From Kordiimonadaceae bacterium (GTDB lineage Bacteria; Pseudomonadota; Alphaproteobacteria; Sphingomonadales; Emcibacteraceae), in contig JABIPV010000227.1 in NCBI GenBank assembly GCA_018699075.1, forward strand, positions 1 to 6,780: a stretch of DNA of 6,780 bases, given 5' to 3'. Made by a program: the position numbers and the translations under genes. Below are positions 1 through 5,152 of this stretch, one piece after another; within the stretch, counting starts at the first letter, position 1; each line of letters begins with the position of its first letter. The notes under the pieces are model-generated. The model was not told where the DNA came from, ran no database searches, and worked only from the letters and a program-made list of their open reading frames with translations.

Positions 1-63
1 ATCATATTTTTTGCGACACTCAAATCAGTCGTATTTTAAAACAACAAATATAGGGACTTACTT

Positions 64-381
64 ATGAAAATCGAAAAAATATTAATGGCATTAATCTTAG
101 TTATAGCCGCAATACAAGCTTTTATTGACGTACCAATGTCTGGTCTTGTAATATTACTTGTTGGCTTAGTTTATGGCTTCATGAATCCTATTGCTGATAT
201 TCAAGAAAGAACAGTGTATCTCCTAGTTGCCTTTGCAGCCCCCACAGTAGCTGACAGTCTAGATTTAATACCTGTAGCTGGTACATACGTTAATGCAATC
301 ATTGACGGAATAGCACTTGGTGCGGGAGGCATTTGGATAGCGAACTTCTGCTTAAGTATATTCAACAGAATTAAACCGTAA
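64..381 (+). CDS. Small hydrophobic membrane protein of unknown function, about three transmembrane helices
   Basis: This 105-residue protein is not recognised as a member of any family I can name. It is mostly hydrophobic. I see candidate membrane segments at about residues 5-22, 26-41 and 50-64, and a Gly/Ala-rich hydrophobic stretch at about 77-98, so three or four spans are possible. Short polar linkers include an Asp-Ile-Gln-Glu-Arg stretch near residues 45-49, and the C-terminus is basic (NRIKP). The ATG is supported by an AGGGA Shine-Dalgarno sequence at 52-56 with a 7-nt spacer. The N-terminus lacks a signal-peptidase site, so it is probably an integral inner-membrane protein. It is followed by a hairpin at 417-454 and then the HU gene on the same strand. 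No partner or function can be inferred. Confidence 0.7.
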   Translation: MKIEKILMALILVIAAIQAFIDVPMSGLVILLVGLVYGFMNPIADIQERTVYLLVAFAAPTVADSLDLIPVAGTYVNAIIDGIALGAGGIWIANFCLSIFNRIKP

Positions 382-416
382 AATAAATAAATCTAATGTA
401 TGATTAGTTTGTTTTT

Positions 417-454
417 ATTTCCCACCAGACAGCAGTGACTATCTGGTGGGAAAT
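417..454 (+). terminator. 13-bp perfect hairpin between the small membrane protein and HU genes
   Basis: ATTTCCCACCAGA (417-429) and TCTGGTGGGAAAT (442-454) are exact reverse complements separated by a 12-nt loop. The hairpin lies 35 nt after the stop of the membrane-protein gene and 42 nt before the HU start. It is stable enough to be a transcript end or 3' protective structure. It has no U-tract on its 3' side on either strand; the T-rich run lies on its 5' side (409-420). A classical intrinsic terminator is therefore not proven, and it could instead be part of the HU leader. Confidence 0.45.
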
Positions 455-496
455 TGGGAATAATCTAAAGTATTATTTTAATATAGAGGGAAAATT

Positions 497-772
497 ATGA
501 ATAGAAACGAACTTATTGCGAGCGTGGCTGGATCAGCCGGAATTTCAAAAGCAGATGCAACCCGCGCTATTGATAGTGTTTTAGATACTATCTCAAACAC
601 TTTGGCAGCAGGCGAAGAGGTTCGCTTGATTGGGTTTGGTACGTTCGGCGTAGCCAATAGAGCCGCATCGGTCGGTCGTAACCCGCGCACTGGAGAAGCA
701 ATACAGATTGCTGCTGCTACGCGACCTAAATTTAAGGCTGGCAAAGCTTTAAAAGATGCAGTGAACAAATAA
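497..772 (+). CDS. hup: HU-family DNA-binding nucleoid protein
   Basis: This is a complete 91-residue HU/IHF-family protein, the usual length for HU. These proteins act as dimers that bend and compact DNA in the nucleoid. Residues 1-40 form the helical dimerisation half (MNRNELIASV start, ISKADATRAIDSVLD). GFGTF at 46-50 is the family hallmark. The beta-arm carries GRNPRTGEAI at 60-69, with the Pro at 63 that inserts into the minor groove. The tail FKAGKALKDAVN (79-90) is typical of HU and distinguishes it from IHF alpha or beta. A GAGGG ribosome site at 486-490 supports the ATG. The gene is more GC-rich than its flanks, as expected for a highly expressed gene. It ends in its own intrinsic terminator. 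I cannot tell whether the organism has a second HU, so the A/B letter is left off. Confidence 0.95.
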   Translation: MNRNELIASVAGSAGISKADATRAIDSVLDTISNTLAAGEEVRLIGFGTFGVANRAASVGRNPRTGEAIQIAAATRPKFKAGKALKDAVNK

Positions 773-789
773 TTCTATACCAACTAATG

Positions 790-826
790 GCGGCGAAATG
801 AGGAGTATCTCGTTTGCCGCTTTTTT
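790..826 (+). terminator. Rho-independent terminator of the HU gene
   Basis: The left arm is 790-802 (GCGGC, a bulged G, then AAATGAG) and the right arm is 809-820 (CTCGTTTGCCGC), giving a 12-bp stem with one G-U pair and a 6-nt loop. Six Ts follow at 821-826. It starts 17 nt after the HU stop. The last Ts are shared with or directly abut the left end of the IS30 element. Confidence 0.9.
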
Positions 827-870
827 GAATGTCTGCTTTCGGCGGTGATCTCAACTGGTCGATGCAACAC
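825..870 (+). repeat. Left terminal inverted repeat of the IS30 element
   Basis: The repeat reads inward from TTGAATGTCTGCTTTCGGCG and matches the reverse complement of 2047-2092 at 40 of 46 positions. The conserved inner block TCTCAACTGGTC is at 849-860. The transposase stop codon (851-853, TGA on the minus strand) lies inside this repeat. This end carries the 3' end of the transposase gene. Confidence 0.9.
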
Positions 871-2011
871 ATTGGTTAAATCTATATGCTGGGGTTCTGA
901 AGTCCAGCGTTTTTCTTGGTCTTTCGTTTAATTGACGTGCCACCCTGTTAAGTTGTGCCTGCGAGTGTACTGATAAATCTGTTCCTTTAGGAAAATATTG
1001 TCTCAGCAGGCGATTGGTGTTTTCGTTGGAGCCACGCTGCCAAGGGCTTCTCGGGTCGCAGAAATAAACATCAATATTCGTTGCCAGACTAAAGCGTTTG
1101 TGATCAGCAAGTTCCTTGCCCCGATCCCATGTCAGCGACTTGTATAGCTCACGAGGCAGTTTCTTTGATTGCTTGATCAGGGCTGTGACGACGCTCTCAG
1201 TGTCTTTATTCTTTACCTTGACCAGCATTACATATCTTGTCTGGCGCTCAACCAGTGTCGCCATGTAACTGTTTTTAGAGCCGGCAATCAAATCACCTTC
1301 CCAATGGCCTGGTACAGCGCGGTCTTCCACGGAGGCAGGGCGTTCACTGATCGAGACCGCATCTTTTATCTTGCCAAGACCGCTCTTTTTCAGGGTAGCA
1401 TGTTTTGATCTTCGGATGGTGCGCTTCGTCCTAAGGTGCTGAAGCAGCTCCTTTTTCAAGACACCGCGCGCCTGAACAAATAAGCTTCTGTATATGATTT
1501 CGTGTGACACTTGATGTTGCTCTTCCTGTGGATATTCCCGTCTTAGCCATCCGGCGATCTGCTGCGGTGACCAATGTTCTTTAAGCTTCTTTGCAACATT
1601 AAGCCTTAAAGTACGGCTGCGCGCAAGCTTACAGAGCTTGGGTCGACATGACCTGTTCCATGCTGCTTGATCTGCGGATGTTGCTCTATAGCGTTTATAA
1701 CCTTCATTGCGCTTAATCTCACGACTTATGGTCGAAGGGGAGCGATCTAGTCTGGATGCTATAGTGCGGATCGATAACCCACCGACAATACTCCTTGATA
1801 TCTCTTCTCTCTCGGCAAGTGTAAGAGCTAATCGGGACCTCTTACGATCAGGCGGGCGTATGCCACCCGTCGGGGATAACTGGCCATATATGGACGAAGA
1901 TGGCCGATCAAAATAGCGACCAATATCCTTAAGGCTATCGCCCTTCAACCACCGATCCCACATATATTTCTTCTGTTTTGTCGTATATTTTATTCTGCTT
2001 CTGTAAGCCAT
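851..2011 (-). CDS. IS30-family DDE transposase
   Basis: This 386-residue transposase is close in length to the IS30 type member. The N-terminal part has a first helix-turn-helix-like segment (about 11-44, TKQKKYMWDRW to SSIYGQL). The family HTH_38 domain follows at about 62-101 (LTLAEREEISRSIVGGLS, ending SPSTISREIKRN). The catalytic core shows Asp240 in GHWEGDLIAG, Asp296 in WDRGKE and Glu330 in QRGSNENTN. The 33-residue gap between the second Asp and the Glu is the IS30 signature. The ATG at 2009-2011 is chosen over an upstream TTG inside the terminal repeat because GAGGGAG (2020-2026 on the minus strand) lies 8 nt before it. The frame is intact and all catalytic residues are present, so the enzyme is probably functional. 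It is transcribed convergently toward HU. Confidence 0.95.
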   Translation of the reverse strand: MAYRSRIKYTTKQKKYMWDRWLKGDSLKDIGRYFDRPSSSIYGQLSPTGGIRPPDRKRSRLALTLAEREEISRSIVGGLSIRTIASRLDRSPSTISREIKRNEGYKRYRATSADQAAWNRSCRPKLCKLARSRTLRLNVAKKLKEHWSPQQIAGWLRREYPQEEQHQVSHEIIYRSLFVQARGVLKKELLQHLRTKRTIRRSKHATLKKSGLGKIKDAVSISERPASVEDRAVPGHWEGDLIAGSKNSYMATLVERQTRYVMLVKVKNKDTESVVTALIKQSKKLPRELYKSLTWDRGKELADHKRFSLATNIDVYFCDPRSPWQRGSNENTNRLLRQYFPKGTDLSVHSQAQLNRVARQLNERPRKTLDFRTPAYRFNQCVASTS

Positions 2012-2046
2012 ATCAATCACTCCCTCTGTTTCTATATTAGAGTAAA

Positions 2047-2092
2047 GTGTTGCGTTGACCAGTTGAGACCACCGCCATAAGCGGACATTCAA
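2047..2092 (-). repeat. Right terminal inverted repeat of the IS30 element
   Basis: Read on the minus strand it starts TTGAATGTCCGCTTATGGCG and pairs with the left repeat over 46 positions with 6 mismatches. The TCTCAACTGGTC block is identical in both ends. It lies upstream of the transposase start. The minus-strand reading frame of the transposase stays open through it to a TTG, but without a ribosome site. A possible TAATAT -10 for the transposase is at 2034-2039 (minus strand), without a convincing -35. Confidence 0.9.
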
Positions 2093-2124
2093 TAAAAGGC
2101 AATTAATGCTATAATGATCACCTC

Positions 2125-2136
2125 CTATTTAAATAG
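2125..2136. promoter_or_regulatory. Candidate repressor operator O1, abutting the -35 box
   Basis: CTATTTAAATAG is a perfect 12-bp palindrome ending at the base before the TTGACA box. A near copy (one mismatch) lies at 2171-2182. BlaI-type repressors bind as dimers to paired palindromes around their own promoter, so this is a likely autoregulatory site. The sequence differs from the classical TACANNTGTA core of Gram-positive BlaI/MecI/CopY operators. Confidence 0.55.
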
Positions 2137-2165
2137 TTGACAAATAAATCTGCGCGACCTATCTT
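2137..2165 (+). promoter_or_regulatory. Sigma70-type promoter of the blaI-like operon
   Basis: TTGACA (2137-2142) is a perfect -35 consensus. It is followed by a 17-bp spacer and TATCTT (2160-2165), a 4 of 6 match to the -10 consensus. Transcription would start near 2172, inside the second operator candidate and about 23 nt upstream of the repressor start codon. The promoter lies 44 bp beyond the end of the IS30 element, so it belongs to the operon and not to the insertion. Confidence 0.75.
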
Positions 2166-2170
2166 ACCTA

Positions 2171-2182
2171 CTAATTAAATAG
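2171..2182. promoter_or_regulatory. Candidate repressor operator O2, at the start site and ribosome site
   Basis: CTAATTAAATAG matches the palindrome at 2125-2136 in 11 of 12 positions. It sits within a wider imperfect dyad, CCTACTAATTAAATAGG (2168-2184). It covers the predicted transcription start and touches the AGGAG ribosome site (2181-2185). Occupancy would block RNA polymerase clearance. Its centre is 46 bp from the centre of O1, a bit over four helical turns. Confidence 0.5.
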
Positions 2183-2194
2183 GAGATTCTAAAA

Positions 2195-2587
2195 ATGGCT
2201 CGTAAAACATCGACAACTTTAACCGAAGGCGAACAGAGGATTATGCAGGTTCTTTGGTCGGATGGTTCACTCACAGTGCGCCAGGTTTTTGATGTTTTAT
2301 CAAAAGATCATGAAATTGCATATACTACAATTCAAACAGTCCTGACTATTTTAGAAAAAAAGGATTATGTGACGAGTGAAAAAACTGGAAAAGCACATGT
2401 CTTTTCTGCTCTCGTCACCAAACGTGGCGCACAGTCAGAGGCATTAAAATCGCTGGTAACCCAATTCTTCGATGGTTCGCCAAAAGCCCTCGCCCAGCAT
2501 TTAATTAACGAAAAAGATGCTGATTTGATGGAGCTAGATAATTTACAAAAAATGGTAGATGCCACAAAAAATAATGATGAGGTGTAA
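2195..2587 (+). CDS. blaI: BlaI/MecI/CopY-family transcriptional repressor
   Basis: This 130-residue protein has the length and layout of BlaI/MecI repressors, which bind DNA as dimers in the cytoplasm. They are inactivated when a BlaR1/MecR1-type membrane protease is triggered. The winged-helix domain covers residues 8-72. It starts LTEGEQRIMQVLW (family pattern LTxxExxIMxxLW), has recognition helix YTTIQTVLTILEKKDYV (43-59) and a wing ending GKAHVFSALV (65-74). The C-terminal part (80-125) carries the FFDGS stretch (91-95) near where BlaI proteins are cut, then the dimerisation helices. An AGGAG site at 2181-2185 supports the ATG. The next gene starts 2 nt after this stop. All key regions look intact, so the repressor is probably still made even though its cognate protease gene is broken. 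The symbol reflects the family; no beta-lactamase gene is present here. Confidence 0.9.
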   Translation: MARKTSTTLTEGEQRIMQVLWSDGSLTVRQVFDVLSKDHEIAYTTIQTVLTILEKKDYVTSEKTGKAHVFSALVTKRGAQSEALKSLVTQFFDGSPKALAQHLINEKDADLMELDNLQKMVDATKNNDEV

Positions 2588-2589
2588 TT

Positions 2590-4072
2590 ATGAATATCGA
2601 AATCATAACGCAGTTAATATACGTCCATCTGTGGCAGGGAGTATTGCTAGTTCCTATTATTTGGATCATATCAAGTTATTTTATTAAGAAGGATTCAGCG
2701 CTTCGTCACGGACTATGGTTTAGTACTTTATGCATGTTAGTAATTTTACCATGCACTACATTTATAGATTTGCCACGACTAACTACACAATGGTTTCAAA
2801 TGGATGCAGCAGTTGAGATCGTCGACGATATTACTTCTTCTAATATATCCGATTTTTTTATTGTAAATGTAGAACAAAATGACGCCGCCACGCCGCAAAT
2901 CTTATCAACTGAGACCTCTACCAATTTAACTCTCTTTGCTGCTTTGTTCGTTTGGGTTGCTGGTATCTGCTTAAACATCGCAAGCATTACTCAAGAGCTG
3001 ATCTATAGTATTAAGTTCACAAATAAAATCAAGTTGAAGCCTATTGCAAATGAATTTTTGCCTATTAAATGGCCTTTAGAAAACAGCGCATTTAGAACGC
3101 CACGACCAATGGACGTCACTTATTCAACAAATACTTTTATCTGTAATATGGTGGTCTCCATTTGCACGTATAGTATCAAAACGAATATTGATAGAACGTG
3201 AACTCGCCTGTGATGATAGTGCAGCATTCCGAAGTGGTTGTGCGAGTTCATATGCAACTGCTTTGATCGAAGGTTCAAAACAGGTTGTCATGAGCAAAAC
3301 CATAATGGTTGAACCAAAGTTAGCACTTGGCATTTTTCACAGACCAAGTGAATTAAAAGAAAGAATTATCCGTCTTTTAGAGACGGACTATAGTCAAGGA
3401 TATATAATGAAAAAACATTTTTCCCCTCTAACGATTGTAGCTTTAATTGCTTCAGTTTTTGCAATTAGTTTTGCTACACCCGGTATAAGTTCAGATAGAG
3501 TAAAAAGTGGTGAAGCCACTTTACACCTTAAAGATACCACAAGCCCTTTCCAACGTTCATTTGTTGAAGCAGGCAGTGATGCAACCCCAGAAGAGTTGAA
3601 TAAATTTTTAAATGCAGGTGCAAAAATAAATGAACTTTCCCCTCGTAATGGCACTGCATTAATGATGGCGGTAAGTGGGGAAAAAATTGAAAATGTTGAG
3701 TTTTTATTATCCAGAGGTGCTGATGTAAATTTACCGTCACGTGGTGATGGCAACCCTCTGATTGTGGCGTCTTCCAAAAACAACGTTCCTCTAATTAAGC
3801 GACTTATTGCGGCAGGTGCGGACGTTGATGCAATTGTACCTCATGATGAAACGCCACTAATAACCGCAATAAAGTTCCAAAATTTTGACGCGGTTCAAGT
3901 CTTAATCGAAGCCGGAGCCAATGTAAGCTTAGGTGCTATCGCCCCAGCTCAAGGGGTTTTGAAGCAAGATATTTGCCGCACCCCGCTTGGTGAAGCAAAA
4001 CTAAAACGAAACAGTAAGATAACATATTATCTTCTTGAAAACGGTGCGCAGATACTGGACTGCGCCTCCTAA
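2590..4072 (+). pseudogene. BlaR1/MecR1-like M56 metallopeptidase with C-terminal ankyrin sensor, broken by deletion and frameshift
   Basis: The first frame (2590 to about 3080) encodes three membrane helices at about residues 13-32, 42-59 and 113-134, as in BlaR1. The second frame carries the rest of the M56 domain: TAHLERHDQW (from 3083), WWSPFARIVSKR, then ERELACDD (3191-3214), the family's conserved third zinc-ligand region. A fourth membrane helix (about 3419-3481) and four to five ankyrin repeats (about 3578-4063) follow. The repeats include GTALMMAVSGE, NPLIVASSKN and TPLITAIKFQN, each before LL/LI-x-x-GA. The frame must change (+1) between 3077, where the second frame has a TAG, and 3083. 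Only about 26 residues separate helix 3 from the HExxH position, against roughly 75 in relatives, and HE itself is missing. The gene begins 2 nt after the repressor stop, with GAGG at 2579-2582, so the two are translationally coupled. The protease is inactive as read; an assembly error could explain the frame break but not the missing segment. Confidence 0.82.
3407..4072 (+). CDS. Possible separately translated, membrane-anchored or exported ankyrin-repeat protein (3' part of the broken sensor gene)
   Basis: Within the broken M56 gene, an ATG at 3407-3409 has CAAGGA at 3395-3400 with a 6-nt spacer and opens a 221-residue frame. It starts MKKHFSPLTIVALIASVFAIS, two Lys followed by a hydrophobic helix. 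This is the fourth membrane helix of the parent protein, but it would also work as an uncleaved signal anchor or signal peptide. The remainder is the periplasmic ankyrin domain. Repeat-like units begin near residues 58 (ATPEELNKFLNAGA), 83 (GTALMMAV), 116 (NPLIVASS), 149 (TPLITAIK) and 192 (TPLGEAKL). Two Cys residues, one before the last repeat and one at the C-terminus, could form a disulfide outside the cytoplasm. This start is an inference; in the intact ancestor this segment was part of the protease. Confidence 0.35.
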   Translation: MKKHFSPLTIVALIASVFAISFATPGISSDRVKSGEATLHLKDTTSPFQRSFVEAGSDATPEELNKFLNAGAKINELSPRNGTALMMAVSGEKIENVEFLLSRGADVNLPSRGDGNPLIVASSKNNVPLIKRLIAAGADVDAIVPHDETPLITAIKFQNFDAVQVLIEAGANVSLGAIAPAQGVLKQDICRTPLGEAKLKRNSKITYYLLENGAQILDCAS

Positions 4073-4104
4073 AATCTAACTACCACTAAAATCAATGATG
4101 AACA

Positions 4105-4131
4105 TTTACTGACCTAAATTAGGTTAGTAAA
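4105..4131. promoter_or_regulatory. 27-bp dyad upstream of the exported hydrolase gene, operator or RNA hairpin
   Basis: TTTACTGACCTAA and TTAGGTTAGTAAA are inverted around the A at 4118. Twelve of 13 pairs match, and the odd one is G-T (4111/4125). A weak promoter, TTAGTA (4124-4129), 17 bp and TAAATA (4147-4152), would overlap its right half, which favours an operator for the hydrolase gene. As RNA it could fold into a 10-bp stem with a 7-nt loop 32 nt after the ankyrin stop, but no U-tract follows. It shares only ACCTA/TAGG bits with the operators near 2125-2182 and has different spacing, so the same repressor need not bind both. Confidence 0.5.
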
Positions 4132-4172
4132 CGCTCGAACTTTGCTTAAATAAATTTAAAGGAAAATAAAAA

Positions 4173-4984
4173 ATGAAAATAAAAATATTAATTTTAATGC
4201 TCGTAATTTGTTCTGTGTCCGCGAAAGCCCAAGAAGTAGTTAAAGACGTAACGTTCGATGCAGATTATTATGATAGTGGAAATTCTGATCAATATGGAAT
4301 TATTGTCCTCACTGGTTCAGCTGGTGGCAAAGCTAACGATACTTCGGCGAATTTAGCTGCACTAGGTTATAATGTGCTGGCACTGAGCTATTTCGATCGA
4401 GATGGATCATCAATCATCCCTGAGACCCTCGAAATGATCCCACTCGAATATTTGGAGGCGCCAAGACGTTGGCTCGCGGCAAGAACAAAGGGGGTTGTCC
4501 TTTACGGCCTTTCTAAAGGCGCTGAATTTGCATTAGCGGCTGCGAGCTATGACGACGATTATATAGCCGTAATCGCGCTCGCGCCAAGTAAAGTTGTGTG
4601 GCAGGGAATACCCAAAGATTTCTCCACTGTTGCTAAAGCACCATCAAGCTGGAGCCGAAATGGTAAAGGTCTTTCATTTGTTCCTTACTTGAATAAAGAA
4701 GAACAAGAAAAGACCGGAATTGATAACCGTCATCAGGCATCATTGACTAATGTAGCCGCGGCTGAAAAAGCACTCATTAAGGTTGAAAACATTTCAATTC
4801 CTCTACTGCTTCTTTCAGGAGGGAAAGTAAGTCATGGCCTTCCACAACAATGGCTAATGACATTTGTACAAGTGCTGGAGATAACTGTACCCATATTAAT
4901 TATCCTCAAGGCGATCATTTGTTGAGTGATTATACAGGAACTATGTTTGCAATTGTGGATAAATTTATCGAGGAAATTCGTTAA
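4173..4984 (+). pseudogene. Exported alpha/beta hydrolase, BAAT/acyl-CoA thioester hydrolase C-terminal type, one-base frameshift
   Basis: The gene begins with a signal peptide (residues 1-20, lipophilic core ILILMLVICSV, then AKA before Gln20), so the product would be periplasmic or secreted. Family features follow: LTGSAGGK oxyanion strand (47-54), GYNVLALSYF (65-74), IPLEYLEAPRRWL (89-101), nucleophile elbow GLSKGAE with Ser114, and LAPSKVVWQGI (136-146). Relatives hydrolyse thioesters or esters with a Ser-Asp-His triad; the substrate here is unknown. The starting frame runs to a TGA at 4923-4925, ending in an unrelated hydrophobic tail after Lys218. Shifting frame at 4824-4832 restores the family C-terminus SWPSTTMANDIC, then PQGDHLL with the expected His at 4916-4918, to a TAA at 4982-4984 (270 residues). 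Adding one base after AAAG would give GGKDKSWPS and put back the expected Asp. An AAAGGA site (4158-4163) supports the ATG. It lies 100 nt after the sensor gene, with its own dyad. Confidence 0.82.
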
Positions 4985-5055
4985 ATTTTCTAATGGCGTA
5001 ACGTCTAGATAATTTCCCTATAACCTTGATGCTATATAGTACAATAAAATTAAAA

Positions 5056-5091
5056 CTGAGAGTCTGCTTTGGGTCGGAAGCAGACTCTCAG
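5056..5091 (-). terminator. Rho-independent terminator of mrp
   Basis: CTGAGAGTCTGCTT (5056-5069) and AAGCAGACTCTCAG (5078-5091) form a perfect 14-bp stem with an 8-nt loop. On the minus strand the stem is followed by TTTTAATTTTATT, a good U-rich tail. It lies 61 nt past the mrp stop. On the plus strand the downstream side has no U-tract, so it serves mrp mainly. It may also stop readthrough from the hydrolase gene, for which no other terminator is visible between 4985 and 5055. Confidence 0.85.
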
Positions 5092-5152
5092 AAATGGCTT
5101 ATTTTAGCATTTATAAATCGGTTTTTTTTGATTATTGAAAGTTTTATTTAGA

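Larger units (their letters stand above)
825..2092 (-). mobile_element. Complete IS30-family insertion sequence (about 1268 bp)
   Basis: The element is bounded by imperfect terminal inverted repeats at 825-870 and 2047-2092 (40 of 46 positions match) and contains one transposase gene reading from right to left. IS30-family elements are usually 1.0-1.25 kb with a single DDE transposase, so this one is complete and probably active or recently active. The outermost base of each end cannot be fixed to within 1-2 bp. With TTGAATGTC as the tip, the flanks are T on the left (824) and T on the right (2093), so at most a 1-bp target duplication is visible. IS30 elements normally duplicate 2-3 bp. It sits between the HU terminator and the promoter of the BlaI-like operon and breaks no gene. 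Confidence 0.9.

Noticed and set aside
478..768. Minus-strand frame opposite HU
   Set aside because: It lies fully antisense to a clear HU gene, lacks a ribosome site and has no family features.
1169..1408. Plus-strand frame inside the IS30 element (also 1707-1916)
   Set aside because: Both are antisense to a conserved transposase and show no start signals; they are shadows of its codon pattern.
2012..2092. N-terminal extension of the transposase to a TTG in the terminal repeat
   Set aside because: The ATG at 2009-2011 has a strong ribosome site. The extension would start at the very tip of the element, leaving no room for an internal promoter.
2055..2092. Outward promoter from the right end of the IS driving the blaI operon
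   Set aside because: TTGACC and TTGAGA occur, but no acceptable -10 lies at 16-18 bp. The operon has its own better promoter at 2137-2165.
3077..3201. Programmed +1 ribosomal frameshift joining the two halves of the M56 gene
   Set aside because: There is no slippery site or stimulator I can recognise, and even a perfect frame switch would leave HExxH incomplete and about 50 residues missing. Decay or deletion is simpler.
4173..4925. Beta-lactamase as the operon's effector, by analogy with bla operons
   Set aside because: The Ser-Lys pair is in GLSKGAE, an alpha/beta-hydrolase nucleophile elbow, with LTGSAGG and SWPS family motifs. No SDN or KTG motifs of a beta-lactamase are seen.
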